Below, in pieces: positions 1-7,554 of a stretch of 64,000 nt of DNA. Each line of letters opens with the position of its first letter. Within the stretch, counting starts at the first letter, position 1. Origin of the DNA: Chryseobacterium nakagawai (GTDB taxonomy: Bacteria > Bacteroidota > Bacteroidia > Flavobacteriales > Weeksellaceae); assembly GCF_900637665.1 (NCBI RefSeq), contig NZ_LR134386.1, positions 856,001 through 920,000 on the forward strand. The letters are read 5' to 3'. Position numbers and translations under genes: made by a program. A model generated the notes under the pieces. The model saw only the letters and a list, made by a program, of their open reading frames with translations. It did not search any database and was not told where the DNA came from.

Positions 1-1
1 G

Positions 2-1054
2 AGAGGAAGAGTCATAAGGACAGATAAGGATATTCCTCACAAAACAGGGAATATATGGCATCTTGTATGTTTTGATTCCAAAGATGAAATCGGAGGCCAG
101 GATCTGAATATTATGAAACGAAGGTTCAAAACCTTTGTTGGGATTTCCAATAAAGATATTCCTACCATTGAAAATAACTTTGAAAGGCTCAACACTAAGA
201 CCATAGAGAATAATGAGGGAATTGGGGAAATTAACCAGACATTTTTTGTTTTGGCTCAAGATAGAGAGAACCTTATCAACCGTTGGAGAAAAGCTCTTAA
301 TCTTGGAAATATTTTAGTAGAAGAAATACAAGTTCCTACCATCAATATGACTGCTATGAAGGATGTGAAGATGAATTATATTGGTGAAATGTCCAGTAAT
401 ATGGTTAAGGTGATGGCTTCTTCTGTATTATTATTCTGGCAGAATCTTCTATTGGGAATCTTTAGGAATTTTCAGGCGATTGATTCTGTAAAAACCTTTT
501 CATTGTTTGCTTCCTTATTTGGATTGGCAGGTTTCGTGGTATATGGAAGAAAGTTATATATATCCGCAAAACAATACTGGAGATACAGAGATATAGGAAA
601 TCAACTAGGAGCAATTGCGGAGGTGGTGTTATATAGCCTGGTTAATGAGAGAGTGATAAGAACCTCTTTGGAACAGTTGAGCATTATAAGTTCATCTAAT
701 GGCAAGGAAGGTGCATTCTGCTATCTAAAAGGAGGTAGCCAATATGAGAATACGCAGTTTATCCAGACTTTACAGGAAATGGTTTCTCCCATAGATAATC
801 CGAGGTATGTCATGAGACATAAAAAAAGATCCTTTCTTTTGAAGAAAGAACAGTATTTTCCGGTACCTGAAATTTTTGCAAAAAATAAAAAAAGTGCAGA
901 ATTTTTTACTAAAACATGGAATAAAGCAGTTGGAACATCAGAGTTGATTTTTACAAGAACCATTGAAGGACGCAAAATCCTATTAAAACTAAGATTTGAA
1001 GCCCTTTTAAAAAGAAATGGGAGAATAGAACACCTTCACAAGTGGACGAGATAA
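2..1054 (+). CDS. Partial gene, C-terminal part; possible SF2 helicase-like C-terminus with two membrane segments
   Basis: The reading frame is open to the left edge, so this is the last 350 codons of a longer gene. An internal ATG at 113 is not needed as a start. The first visible residues read RGRVIRTDKDIPHKTGNIW, which resembles motif VI (QxxGRxxR) of superfamily 2 helicases. If so, the helicase core lies upstream and out of view. After about 130 visible residues come two hydrophobic stretches (around MVKVMASSVLLFWQNLLLGI and FSLFASLFGLAGFVVYG), then a basic, probably cytoplasmic tail ending in HLHKWTR. A helicase-like end joined to membrane segments is unusual. I do not recognise the family. 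The helicase reading is inference from one motif at the edge. A terminator follows directly. Confidence 0.6.
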   Translation, partial: RGRVIRTDKDIPHKTGNIWHLVCFDSKDEIGGQDLNIMKRRFKTFVGISNKDIPTIENNFERLNTKTIENNEGIGEINQTFFVLAQDRENLINRWRKALNLGNILVEEIQVPTINMTAMKDVKMNYIGEMSSNMVKVMASSVLLFWQNLLLGIFRNFQAIDSVKTFSLFASLFGLAGFVVYGRKLYISAKQYWRYRDIGNQLGAIAEVVLYSLVNERVIRTSLEQLSIISSSNGKEGAFCYLKGGSQYENTQFIQTLQEMVSPIDNPRYVMRHKKRSFLLKKEQYFPVPEIFAKNKKSAEFFTKTWNKAVGTSELIFTRTIEGRKILLKLRFEALLKRNGRIEHLHKWTR

Positions 1055-1059
1055 AAAAC

Positions 1060-1090
1060 AAATCCCTCAATATAATCGAGGGATTTTGTC
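1060..1090 (+). terminator. Rho-independent terminator after the partial gene
   Basis: A 9-bp stem (AAATCCCTC paired with GAGGGATTT, 1060-1068 with 1078-1086) and a 9-nt loop start 5 nt after the stop codon and run into a T-rich stretch. It sits between convergent genes and could serve both. Confidence 0.75.
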
Positions 1091-1145
1091 TTTCATGAAT
1101 TAGAATCTTTGTGGGAACAAGATCGGATATGAAACTTTTTAAATA

Positions 1146-1967
1146 TTAGTTTTTAATAACTTTAGTAGACTCAGTAGCTGTTTTGATAAAGTAAACTCCT
1201 TTTGGAAGTTCTGAAATACTGATTTCATTGGGACCTTTTTGAACCTGAACCGTTTTCAGCACTTTACCGTCAATACTATAGATTTTAGCCTCTGAATTTT
1301 TATCAGAACTGATAGAAAGTGGCCCATTGGTTGGGTTAGGGTAAAGAGTCAGGTTTTTTTGAGTGCTTTTAGTTTCTGAGGTTCCTAATACAATATTGCT
1401 GTCTTTTACCCATGTAAAGGCATCTAAAGCTACATATCTAAACCCTCCGTTTGCTGTGATACGCAGTTCGTCAATAACGATGTTTGAGTAATTCTGGCCA
1501 TTTAAGTTGGTCATATCTATTAAGGTATAACCGTTGGTCGCTCCTAAACTTGTTGCAAATCCGTTGGTTTTTGTTTGGGTAAATTTTGTTACCCCACTCA
1601 ATTTTCCAGTTATCGTAAGGGAGCCTGTTACATTAAGATCAAGATTCAATGCCGAGAGATACATCCAGAATCTGTTTACTTTAAATAAATTAGAAGTCGT
1701 TCTAATACTGAAGGATGGTGGAGACTCTTGATTATTGGAATTATCAATGTAACGGTTATCATTGGCTGTTCCACTCCAGCCTGTCCCCGGAAAGTTAGCT
1801 TGGATATCAAAAACACTTACATGGGAGATGATATTAAAAATAACCCCATTATCGGTGAAGCTTGTACTTCCGTTTGACTCCGTCTCAAATTGTTCTGTGC
1901 TGGTCTGCCCGAATGAAAAAATTGAAATGAGCAGACTACAAATTGTAAAAATAGTAGTGCTTTTCAT
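1146..1967 (-). CDS. Secreted protein with T9SS type A sorting domain
   Basis: A 273-residue exported protein. The start at 1967 (MKSTTIFTICSLLISIFSFGQ) gives a clean Sec signal peptide ending in FGQ. The longer frame to 2033 would overlap the neighbouring gene and bury the signal peptide. The middle part (about 20-200) is beta-rich and Ser/Thr/Asn-rich with no recognised catalytic motif. The C-terminus (about 205-273) has the T9SS sorting-domain pattern: LTLYPNPTNGPLSI, a YSIDGK turn, then ISELPKGVYFIK and a basic VIKN end. Known of the family: such domains direct export through the T9SS and are then cleaved off. Function unknown, possibly adhesin or carbohydrate-binding. The next gene (tail-collar) lies only 34 nt upstream on the same strand, so the two may be co-transcribed. 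Confidence 0.85.
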   Translation of the reverse strand: MKSTTIFTICSLLISIFSFGQTSTEQFETESNGSTSFTDNGVIFNIISHVSVFDIQANFPGTGWSGTANDNRYIDNSNNQESPPSFSIRTTSNLFKVNRFWMYLSALNLDLNVTGSLTITGKLSGVTKFTQTKTNGFATSLGATNGYTLIDMTNLNGQNYSNIVIDELRITANGGFRYVALDAFTWVKDSNIVLGTSETKSTQKNLTLYPNPTNGPLSISSDKNSEAKIYSIDGKVLKTVQVQKGPNEISISELPKGVYFIKTATESTKVIKN

Positions 1968-2001
1968 GATCTTTGTTTTAAGTATTAGGTTATGATATGT
2001 A

Positions 2002-2550
2002 TTAATTTCGTGGAGGGTAAATGCCTTCCACACAAATGATATAATTTAATCCCAGATAAGGCGGCATATTATTCATGGGTAAATTTTGGCCAACGAAAGC
2101 AATACTTTTGTTGTTAATAGCAGTATCAGGATCATTATTGACAAAACTTGTAACTGCATTGAAATCTCTTCCTACCTGTGTTCCTGTAATAGCAATAGAG
2201 GTGGTAGCTGTTGGAGTAGATGTATTTGCATTTTTATTGGCTACTTTAAATTGAAAGCCTGTTCCAACACTTGGAAGGTTTGAAGCCAATAATGTGTTTT
2301 GAGTAGTTCCTGCCACTACTCCCAGTGGATAATATTCATTGGCATTTACATTTCCGGCTCCTAAAGCCATTCTTCCCTTTAAGTTGGGAAGGGCAAATGT
2401 GGTAATTCCGTCTCCGCCATACGTGGTTCCTAAAATAGAGAATAATGCTGAATTTCTTGAAATAGGTAATATGCTTCCGTCACAAAACATCCAACCTCTT
2501 GGTGCAAAATTTCCTGCAAATAATTTAACGATTCCAATGTACTCTTCCAT
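2002..2550 (-). CDS. Phage tail collar domain protein (microcystin-dependent-protein-like)
   Basis: A 182-residue protein of the tail-collar family. The N-terminus shows the family pattern: IGIVKLFAGNFAPRGWMFCDG, then LPISRNSALFSILGTTYGGDG and FALPNLKGRMALGAG. The C-terminus ends LPMNNMPPYLGLNYIICVEGIYPPRN, also typical. Viral relatives form the collar or fibre region, but free-standing bacterial copies of this length are common in Chryseobacterium and their role is not established. No other phage structural gene is nearby, so this is not a prophage remnant on the evidence here. Its upstream region carries a copy of a leader motif (2577-2607) that also precedes two bacteriocin-like peptide genes near 21 and 23.5 kb. 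Confidence 0.85.
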   Translation of the reverse strand: MEEYIGIVKLFAGNFAPRGWMFCDGSILPISRNSALFSILGTTYGGDGITTFALPNLKGRMALGAGNVNANEYYPLGVVAGTTQNTLLASNLPSVGTGFQFKVANKNANTSTPTATTSIAITGTQVGRDFNAVTSFVNNDPDTAINNKSIAFVGQNLPMNNMPPYLGLNYIICVEGIYPPRN

Positions 2551-2576
2551 GGTATATTTTTTTAGCCTTTAATTGT

Positions 2577-2607
2577 CTTACTCTGTTGATGGCTTTTCAG
2601 ATTCCGC
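2577..2607 (-). promoter_or_regulatory. Conserved leader motif, copy A
   Basis: Read on the minus strand: GCGGAATCTGAAAAGC, 7 nt, then AGAGTAAG, ending 26 nt before the tail-collar start codon. Near-identical blocks precede the GG-leader peptide genes at 20997-21024 and 23505-23534. It could be a regulator site or an RNA leader element. Confidence 0.55.
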
Positions 2608-2896
2608 CGTTAAGTGATTTATTTTATTACCCAAAGGAACAACTAATAAAAAGGCAGTACTAGAGTAGAAAATACCAAATTGAAGACTCCGTATTTCTAC
2701 GTAAAGGGATATTATTTGTACTTAAAAATAGAATTGAGTATTTTAAGATAGAGTAATCAATAATTATTTGTTCAATAGTAACTTTCGGCTCCCTTTTTTT
2801 AGTTTCTGCTTTAAAAAATAAGATGAATTTGTTTGTTTTAAGTTTCCCCAAAAGCACTGTATTTAGTATTTTTGTAAGAATCCAATAAAAATTAAA
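2608..2896. other. Intergenic, no gene seen
   Basis: Divergent intergenic region between the tail-collar gene and the crotonase gene. A minus-strand frame of 65 codons (2660-2857) has no recognisable protein features and no good start context. A TATTTTTG block at 2867-2874 fits the TAnnTTTG -7 element for the crotonase gene, but no well-placed -33 TTTG was found. Confidence 0.5.
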
Positions 2897-3661
2897 ATGA
2901 ACGAATTCGTCGCATCAGAAATCAAGAATAATATTGCCGAAATTACTTTCGGAACCCCAAAAAGTAATTCCCTTCCGGGAGCAATTTTAGAGAAACTGGC
3001 CCAGACCATCTTAGATGAAGGAGCTAAAGATGAAGTAAAAGCTATTGTAGTAAAAAGTGAAGGTGAGAAAGCATTCTGTGCAGGAGCAAGCTTTGATGAG
3101 CTTTTGTCTATTGAAGAGCTTGAAACTTCCACGAAATTTTTCGGAGGTTTTGCTAAAGTACTGAATGCGATGAGAAACTGTGGAAAGATTGTTGTAGTAA
3201 GAGTGCAGGGAAAAACAACGGGCGGTGGAGTAGGAATTGCCTGTGGTGCTGATTATTGTTTTGCAACAAAAGATTCAGCTCTGGCACTTACAGAGATCAA
3301 TTTAGGAATTGGTCCTTTTGTAATTGGTCCTTATGTAGAAAGAAAAATCGGAAAATCACAATTCTCAGCAATGGCTATTGATGCTGATTTCAGGTCAGCA
3401 GAATGGGCAGAACAACATAATGTATATCATTCTGTTTCAAACAATATTCAGGAAATGGATGAAAAACTGGAAAAATTTTTACAGACATTAGCATCAAGGA
3501 GTAGTGATGCTTTAGCATTAATCAAAAAAGTTTCCTGGGAAGGAACAGATCATTTTAATGAACTGATGCCAGCAAGAATTCATATGAGTGCAAGCCTTAT
3601 TTTAGAAGATTCTGCTAAGAAGAATATTGAAGCTATTAAAGAAAGATTGAGAGCAAAATAG
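2897..3661 (+). CDS. Enoyl-CoA hydratase/isomerase family (crotonase) protein
   Basis: A 254-residue cytoplasmic crotonase-fold protein that probably hydrates or isomerises an acyl-CoA in fatty-acid or amino-acid breakdown. The oxyanion-hole segments are present: AFCAGASFDEL (about residues 59-69) and KTTGGGVGIACGADYCFA (about 106-123). The active-site Glu of the ALTEINLGIGP segment is kept. The second classical crotonase Glu, expected just after GGG, is replaced by Gly (GGGVGI instead of GGGCEL). That pattern is shared with methylglutaconyl-CoA hydratase-like enzymes, so LiuC-like chemistry is one possibility. The length matches the family norm (about 255-260). It stands alone, with a terminator just downstream. 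Confidence 0.88.
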   Translation: MNEFVASEIKNNIAEITFGTPKSNSLPGAILEKLAQTILDEGAKDEVKAIVVKSEGEKAFCAGASFDELLSIEELETSTKFFGGFAKVLNAMRNCGKIVVVRVQGKTTGGGVGIACGADYCFATKDSALALTEINLGIGPFVIGPYVERKIGKSQFSAMAIDADFRSAEWAEQHNVYHSVSNNIQEMDEKLEKFLQTLASRSSDALALIKKVSWEGTDHFNELMPARIHMSASLILEDSAKKNIEAIKERLRAK

Positions 3662-3686
3662 TTTTCATCTGTTAAAAAAATACCTG

Positions 3687-3712
3687 CCGTTGATAAATTC
3701 AACGGTTTTTTT
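3687..3712 (+). terminator. Terminator after the crotonase gene
   Basis: The stem CCGTTGA/TCAACGG (3687-3693 with 3699-3705) has a 5-nt loop and a run of T, and lies 25 nt after the stop codon. Confidence 0.8.
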
Positions 3713-3870
3713 GTTGGTTGGAAAATATTGAAAGTTCCTTTTAGTAATATTGAATGTCTCAATAAGCAAAAGGTAAGAATAGGAGGAACTGTTAGCCATT
3801 ATAATTTTCATAGCTTTCAATTTCTATTCTCCGGCTTCAAATTTTCCTGGCATTATTTTCAAAAAAATAT

Positions 3871-3900
3871 TTTGAAGATTGAAAATAATTTATAACTTTG
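3871..3900 (+). promoter_or_regulatory. Promoter of the membrane-protein/regulator operon
   Basis: TTTG (3871-3874), 18 nt, then TAACTTTG (3893-3900) match the Bacteroidota -33/-7 consensus exactly. The -7 element overlaps the left arm of the palindrome at 3894-3912, so a protein bound there would block transcription. Confidence 0.75.
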
Positions 3901-3912
3901 TAATTCAAAGTT
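3894..3912. promoter_or_regulatory. Palindromic operator candidate, copy 1
   Basis: AACTTTG-TAATT-CAAAGTT is a perfect inverted repeat with 7-nt arms. It overlaps the -7 element and ends 6 nt before the start codon at 3919. A second copy is at 4922-4940. The winged-helix regulator encoded at 4610-4900 is the natural candidate to bind both. Confidence 0.6.
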
Positions 3913-3918
3913 CTTTTT

Positions 3919-4536
3919 ATGAATTCAAAAAACTATCACGAAGATTTGTCTCATATCCGTTCCATGATGGAGCGGTCTTCCAGATTTATTTCATTAAGTG
4001 GACTCTCTGGAGTAGTGGCAGGTGTGGCAGCACTTTTAGGTGCCGGATATGCTTATTTTGCTATGGAAAGTAAAAAGATGGAATACATTAATGGTAGTAG
4101 ACTTAGTTTTACACCGGCATTGGTACAGGAATTAGTTATTACTGGATTAGTCGTTCTGGTCGTTGCTGTTCTTAGTGGTTATATTTTTACCGCCAATAAA
4201 AGTAAAAAGAAAGGATTAAAGATCTGGGACGGCACTACTAAGCGACTTTTAACTACCTTTGCAATCCCGTTAGCAGCTGGTGGAATCTTTTGTGCCGCTC
4301 TTATTTATCATCATCTAGTAGTGTGGGTAGCTCCTACTACTTTGATTTTCTATGGGTTGGGCCTGATAAGTGCAGAAAGATTTACTTTGCCCGATGTAAA
4401 ATACCTGGGATATTGTGAAGTAATCCTCGGATTATTTTCCCTGTTTTTTCTGGGCTGGGGGTTATTTTTCTGGTCTGTTGGCTTCGGCATTCTGCATATA
4501 GTTTACGGACTTATCATGCATAAGAAATATAAATAA
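3919..4536 (+). CDS. Polytopic membrane protein of unknown function
   Basis: A 205-residue protein. After a soluble N-terminus (MNSKNYHEDLSHIRSMMERSSRF) there are about six hydrophobic segments, starting with LSGVVAGVAALLGAGYAYFA and ending with FFWSVGFGILHIVYGLIM before a basic KKYK tail. No catalytic motif is visible. It is the first gene after a strong promoter with an operator and lies 73 nt upstream of the winged-helix regulator gene. Membrane protein plus regulator pairs of this type are common in Flavobacteriia. Inference: it may sense or respond to an envelope signal together with the regulator. Function not known. Confidence 0.8.
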   Translation: MNSKNYHEDLSHIRSMMERSSRFISLSGLSGVVAGVAALLGAGYAYFAMESKKMEYINGSRLSFTPALVQELVITGLVVLVVAVLSGYIFTANKSKKKGLKIWDGTTKRLLTTFAIPLAAGGIFCAALIYHHLVVWVAPTTLIFYGLGLISAERFTLPDVKYLGYCEVILGLFSLFFLGWGLFFWSVGFGILHIVYGLIMHKKYK

Positions 4537-4609
4537 AAATTAATTTTGCAGCTTTTTAGGTTGTATATCTTCATACGAAGGGGCCTATATCTGCAACCTA
4601 TTATCGATT

Positions 4610-4900
4610 ATGATCAAAATAAGTCAACTTAATAAAGAATTCGAAAGCCGTGTAAGATTGGGTATTATGTCTGTTCTTATGGTGAACGACTGGGTTGATT
4701 TCTCTGAAATGAAAGGATTGTTAGAGATTACTGACGGAAATCTTGCCAGTCACAGTAATGCTCTTGAAAAAGTGGGATATATTGAAGTGAAAAAAGAATT
4801 TGTGGGGAAGAAGCCCAAGACCTCTTACCGTGTTACACAAAGTGGGAGGCAAGCCTTTACAGATCATCTGGATGCTCTTGAAAAATTATTGGGACGATAG
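4610..4900 (+). CDS. Winged-helix transcriptional regulator
   Basis: A 96-residue cytoplasmic protein of the small winged-helix (MarR/PadR-like) group. The helix-turn-helix segment is around residues 30-60 (DFSEMKGLLEITDGNLASHSNALEK), followed by a beta-wing (GYIEVKKEFVGKKPKTSYRVT) and a C-terminal helix (GRQAFTDHLDALEKLL). This order and length fit the transcriptional-regulator family of short stand-alone winged-helix proteins without a ligand domain. It lies between two copies of an AACTTTG-N5-CAAAGTT palindrome, one at the head of its own operon and one just after its stop codon in front of the next gene group. It probably represses both. The repression is inference from site position. Confidence 0.88.
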   Translation: MIKISQLNKEFESRVRLGIMSVLMVNDWVDFSEMKGLLEITDGNLASHSNALEKVGYIEVKKEFVGKKPKTSYRVTQSGRQAFTDHLDALEKLLGR

Positions 4901-4921
4901 TCTTATATTTTTTTGAATTTT

Positions 4922-4940
4922 TACTTTGTAATTCAAAGTT
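4922..4940. promoter_or_regulatory. Palindromic operator candidate, copy 2, in front of the second gene group
   Basis: TACTTTG-TAATT-CAAAGTT differs from copy 1 by one base in the left arm. Identity continues for several bases to the right (TTCTTT). TTACTTTG would be a one-mismatch -7 element here. No clear -33 TTTG at the right distance was found, so the promoter itself is weakly supported. Confidence 0.55.
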
Positions 4941-4973
4941 CTTTGTTTTAAAATAAACTAATTATTATACATT

Positions 4974-5279
4974 ATGAAAGATCGGGAAATTATCAATCTA
5001 AGTAAATCAATATTTGGAATATGCCTTACCATCGGAAGCATTTGCCTTTTAGGAGGATTATTCAAGAATGAATCATTTGCAGTCGCAGGCTACCTACTGC
5101 TTCTTTTTGCTACTCCAATCAATTTATTATTTGTAATAACTTTTTTGATTGGTGGACTTGTCAACAGGTCCAGATTAAGAATTTACGTAAAAGCAATCGG
5201 TATTCTTTCCATCAATATTCCAATTGCAGCTCTGTATAGTATTATTGGCCTTTATCTATTTTCTGATGGACATTGGTAG
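4974..5279 (+). CDS. Small membrane protein (three segments)
   Basis: A 101-residue hydrophobic protein with segments near 13-30 (FGICLTIGSICLLGGLF), 38-60 and 75-95 (IGILSINIPIAALYSIIGLYLF). It has the same build as the protein at 5822-6115, and the last segments share an NIPIA core, so the two look like distant paralogues in one operon. No enzyme motif is visible. It is the first gene after operator copy 2, with 46 nt to the Coq4-family gene. Function unknown. Confidence 0.75.
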   Translation: MKDREIINLSKSIFGICLTIGSICLLGGLFKNESFAVAGYLLLLFATPINLLFVITFLIGGLVNRSRLRIYVKAIGILSINIPIAALYSIIGLYLFSDGHW

Positions 5280-5325
5280 CTTTTATACCCAATTAAGATA
5301 GAATCTTTTTTTAAATATATATACT

Positions 5326-5811
5326 ATGAAAAAAATACGCGTTCAATTTCTGCTTTTTGTGTACGATAAAACTCAAAAGTTATACAGAAAGTACTTTAAA
5401 AAGAAAAAAAGGCAATGGCAGTTCAGTGAAAGACAACTGTTGGAATTCAAGGAAGATTCGTTGGGAAGAAAATTAGGGGAGTTCTACCATAAACATGGGT
5501 TTTCAATGATTCCCAAAATGGAAAACCATGATGTCCATCATCTAATCACTGGCTGTGGAACCAATTTCGAGGATGAAATTGCCATGCAATACCTTTTACT
5601 GGGAAACGGAAAGCTCAATGCCCATTTGCTGGCGGCTATTGTACTGGGAACGCTTATTCTTCCGGAATATATCAAAATATATGTCAAAGCTTATAGGAAA
5701 GGACAGACAATGAAAGCTTTTCACAAATGGGACTTCGAAGGTTTACTCTGGCAGAATTTTGATCATCTGAAAGACTTTATCCAACAAAAAGAGCCCCTTG
5801 TTTTACATTAA
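5326..5811 (+). CDS. Coq4-family protein
   Basis: A 161-residue protein with the Coq4 metal motif HDxxH-x11-E: His68, Asp69, His72 and Glu84 (in HDVHHLITGCGTNFEDE). Known of the family: eukaryotic Coq4 and some bacterial homologues act in ubiquinone synthesis, and the motif binds zinc. The N-terminus is basic (YFKKKKRQWQF) and there is one moderately hydrophobic stretch around LNAHLLAAIVLGTLILPEY, consistent with peripheral membrane association. Flavobacteriia normally use menaquinone and no ubiquinone gene is visible here, so the substrate is probably not ubiquinone. It sits inside an operon of membrane proteins, 10 nt before the next start. Confidence 0.8.
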   Translation: MKKIRVQFLLFVYDKTQKLYRKYFKKKKRQWQFSERQLLEFKEDSLGRKLGEFYHKHGFSMIPKMENHDVHHLITGCGTNFEDEIAMQYLLLGNGKLNAHLLAAIVLGTLILPEYIKIYVKAYRKGQTMKAFHKWDFEGLLWQNFDHLKDFIQQKEPLVLH

Positions 5812-5821
5812 AACTATTGAT

Positions 5822-6115
5822 ATGAAAAATATAAAGTTCAGCTATACCGGAAAATATACATTTATTATTTCTTTCCTTTCAGGGACCTTCCTACTTATCC
5901 TTATGCTGATAACAAGATGGGACTTTCTTTTGATGCTAGGGTTTATTTATGTGATTGCTGCTATCATTGTAAATGTAATAATTTTCCTGTTGGAGCTTAT
6001 TGACTACTTAACGGAAGTATCTGAAAAAAACGCCTTCAGAAACTCTATGTTTCTCCTGATGGCTAATATTCCTATTGCTTTTATATATCTTCTGATAGTC
6101 ATCAATTTTTGTTAA
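5822..6115 (+). CDS. Small membrane protein (three segments)
   Basis: A 97-residue hydrophobic protein. The ATG at 5822 is preferred. A frame start at 5798 would overlap the Coq4-family gene by 14 nt and add only MFYIKTID. Segments lie around 13-30 (FIISFLSGTFLLILMLI), 35-58 (FLLMLGFIYVIAAIIVNVIIFLLE) and 76-97 (NSMFLLMANIPIAFIYLLIVI). It resembles the 101-residue protein at 4974-5279 in layout and in the NIPIA segment. Function unknown. Probably co-transcribed with its neighbours. Confidence 0.75.
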   Translation: MKNIKFSYTGKYTFIISFLSGTFLLILMLITRWDFLLMLGFIYVIAAIIVNVIIFLLELIDYLTEVSEKNAFRNSMFLLMANIPIAFIYLLIVINFC

Positions 6116-6170
6116 TACAGCTCTATTTCTAGTTACAGATTTCTCAATCCAAATTTAAATCTTTAATCTT

Positions 6171-7541
6171 ATGAAAACACATCACTATATATTTCTAACA
6201 ACAGCCTTATTTGTCATTCTATTTTATGATCAGGACATGGGTCTGAATTTTGGAATCCTTGGTGTTCTCTATGCCATTCTGAATTTCTTTAAAACACCTC
6301 AAAAAAACAAAATCGGAACATTTTACATTCTTACAGGAACAAGTATACTTTCGGGGATTGCATTTGCGTGGTATGGAGACTTTGCGTCATTTCTGGCTGT
6401 CGCAAGTTCTCTCCTTTTGCTGGCTTACAAATCAAGAAACAGGAAGATGAAGATCCTTTTTCTGATTCCGGTTTGTATTATCAACTGCTGTACCTCAATT
6501 TGTAGAATCTTTATGCTCGATAAATGGCTGCCTCAAAGAAATGTTCCGGGAATGTGGCAGAAAATGATGGCCTTTGTGTTCATTCCGTTAGTTTTTATTT
6601 CCATTTTCTTTGGAATTTATGCCGCAGGAAGTGATCATTTTGCAGCGCTTTTTACAGATTATGAACTGGATCTCAATCTTTGGCAGGTTTTCTGTCTTTC
6701 CGTTTTAGGCTTTTTTATTGCCTTTAACTTCTGGAATTTTGCAGTTGAAAAACTGATCTATAAAAACCATCATTTTTTGGATAATGATTTTCAGAAAAGT
6801 GCTCAGATTCCTAAATCAACCTATTCGTTTCTTGATCTGGCAGCAGAAAGAACGAGTGGCGTAATATCCTTCTTTTGTCTGAATATTTTGTTGGTATTCT
6901 TTATTATTACCTATAATTATGAACAGTTTTATGAAGTTTCAAAAACACCGGTTCAGCTTTCGGAAGAAACCCATGAGCGTGTCAATGCAGTGATTATGTC
7001 TATTGTGATGGCTATTCTGGTCATTATGTTTTACTTTAAATCTGGTTTCAATTTTGATCCTAAAGCAAAAATGCTGAAAATTTTAGCAAAAGTCTGGATT
7101 ATTTTAAATGCAATACTTATCCTCTCTGCTGCTGTCAAAAACTACGAATATATTGTCAACTATGCTTTTACCTATAAAAGATTAGGTGTTTTTGCTTTCC
7201 TTCTTTTATCTCTGGTAGGATTGGCTTTAACCTTTATTAAAATCCAAAAACAAAAAAGAAACGCATTCCTGTTTAATAAAATGGCTTGGTACTTTTATGG
7301 AACGATTCTGATGTGCAGCTACATCAATTGGGGTGGTTTTATTACTTCTCAGAATATTACCCGTAAAAACTTTGATTTAAATTACCATTCCGCATCGGTT
7401 AATTTTAATGAAGAAAGTCTGATGAAATATGCAGATGAAAAAAATAATCTAAAGCTTAAAAAAGATCTTCAGAATAAAATTAAAATAGAAAAATCGAAAT
7501 CATTTCTTTCCAAGATCATTTATTATCAAACCATTAAATAA
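6171..7541 (+). CDS. DUF4153/DUF4173-like polytopic membrane protein
   Basis: A 456-residue integral membrane protein with roughly a dozen hydrophobic segments and a charged C-terminal tail (from about 410, rich in Lys and Asn) likely in the cytoplasm or periplasm. The pattern ETHERVNAVIMSIVMAILVIMFYF followed by YKRLGVFAFLLLSLVGLALTFIK is what I associate with the DUF4153/DUF4173 group. Known of that group: uncharacterised, often beside small winged-helix regulators, as here. It starts 55 nt after the previous gene and ends 13 nt before the DUF1361 gene, so it is in the same operon. The family assignment is moderate and there is no functional evidence. Confidence 0.72.
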   Translation: MKTHHYIFLTTALFVILFYDQDMGLNFGILGVLYAILNFFKTPQKNKIGTFYILTGTSILSGIAFAWYGDFASFLAVASSLLLLAYKSRNRKMKILFLIPVCIINCCTSICRIFMLDKWLPQRNVPGMWQKMMAFVFIPLVFISIFFGIYAAGSDHFAALFTDYELDLNLWQVFCLSVLGFFIAFNFWNFAVEKLIYKNHHFLDNDFQKSAQIPKSTYSFLDLAAERTSGVISFFCLNILLVFFIITYNYEQFYEVSKTPVQLSEETHERVNAVIMSIVMAILVIMFYFKSGFNFDPKAKMLKILAKVWIILNAILILSAAVKNYEYIVNYAFTYKRLGVFAFLLLSLVGLALTFIKIQKQKRNAFLFNKMAWYFYGTILMCSYINWGGFITSQNITRKNFDLNYHSASVNFNEESLMKYADEKNNLKLKKDLQNKIKIEKSKSFLSKIIYYQTIK

Positions 7542-7554
7542 TAAAAAGCACACG

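Noticed and set aside
2002..2550. Prophage remnant suggested by the tail-collar gene
   Set aside because: No other phage gene is nearby. Lone tail-collar genes are common in this genus.
2660..2857. 65-codon minus-strand frame upstream of the crotonase gene
   Set aside because: No start context, no motif, and placed in a divergent promoter region.
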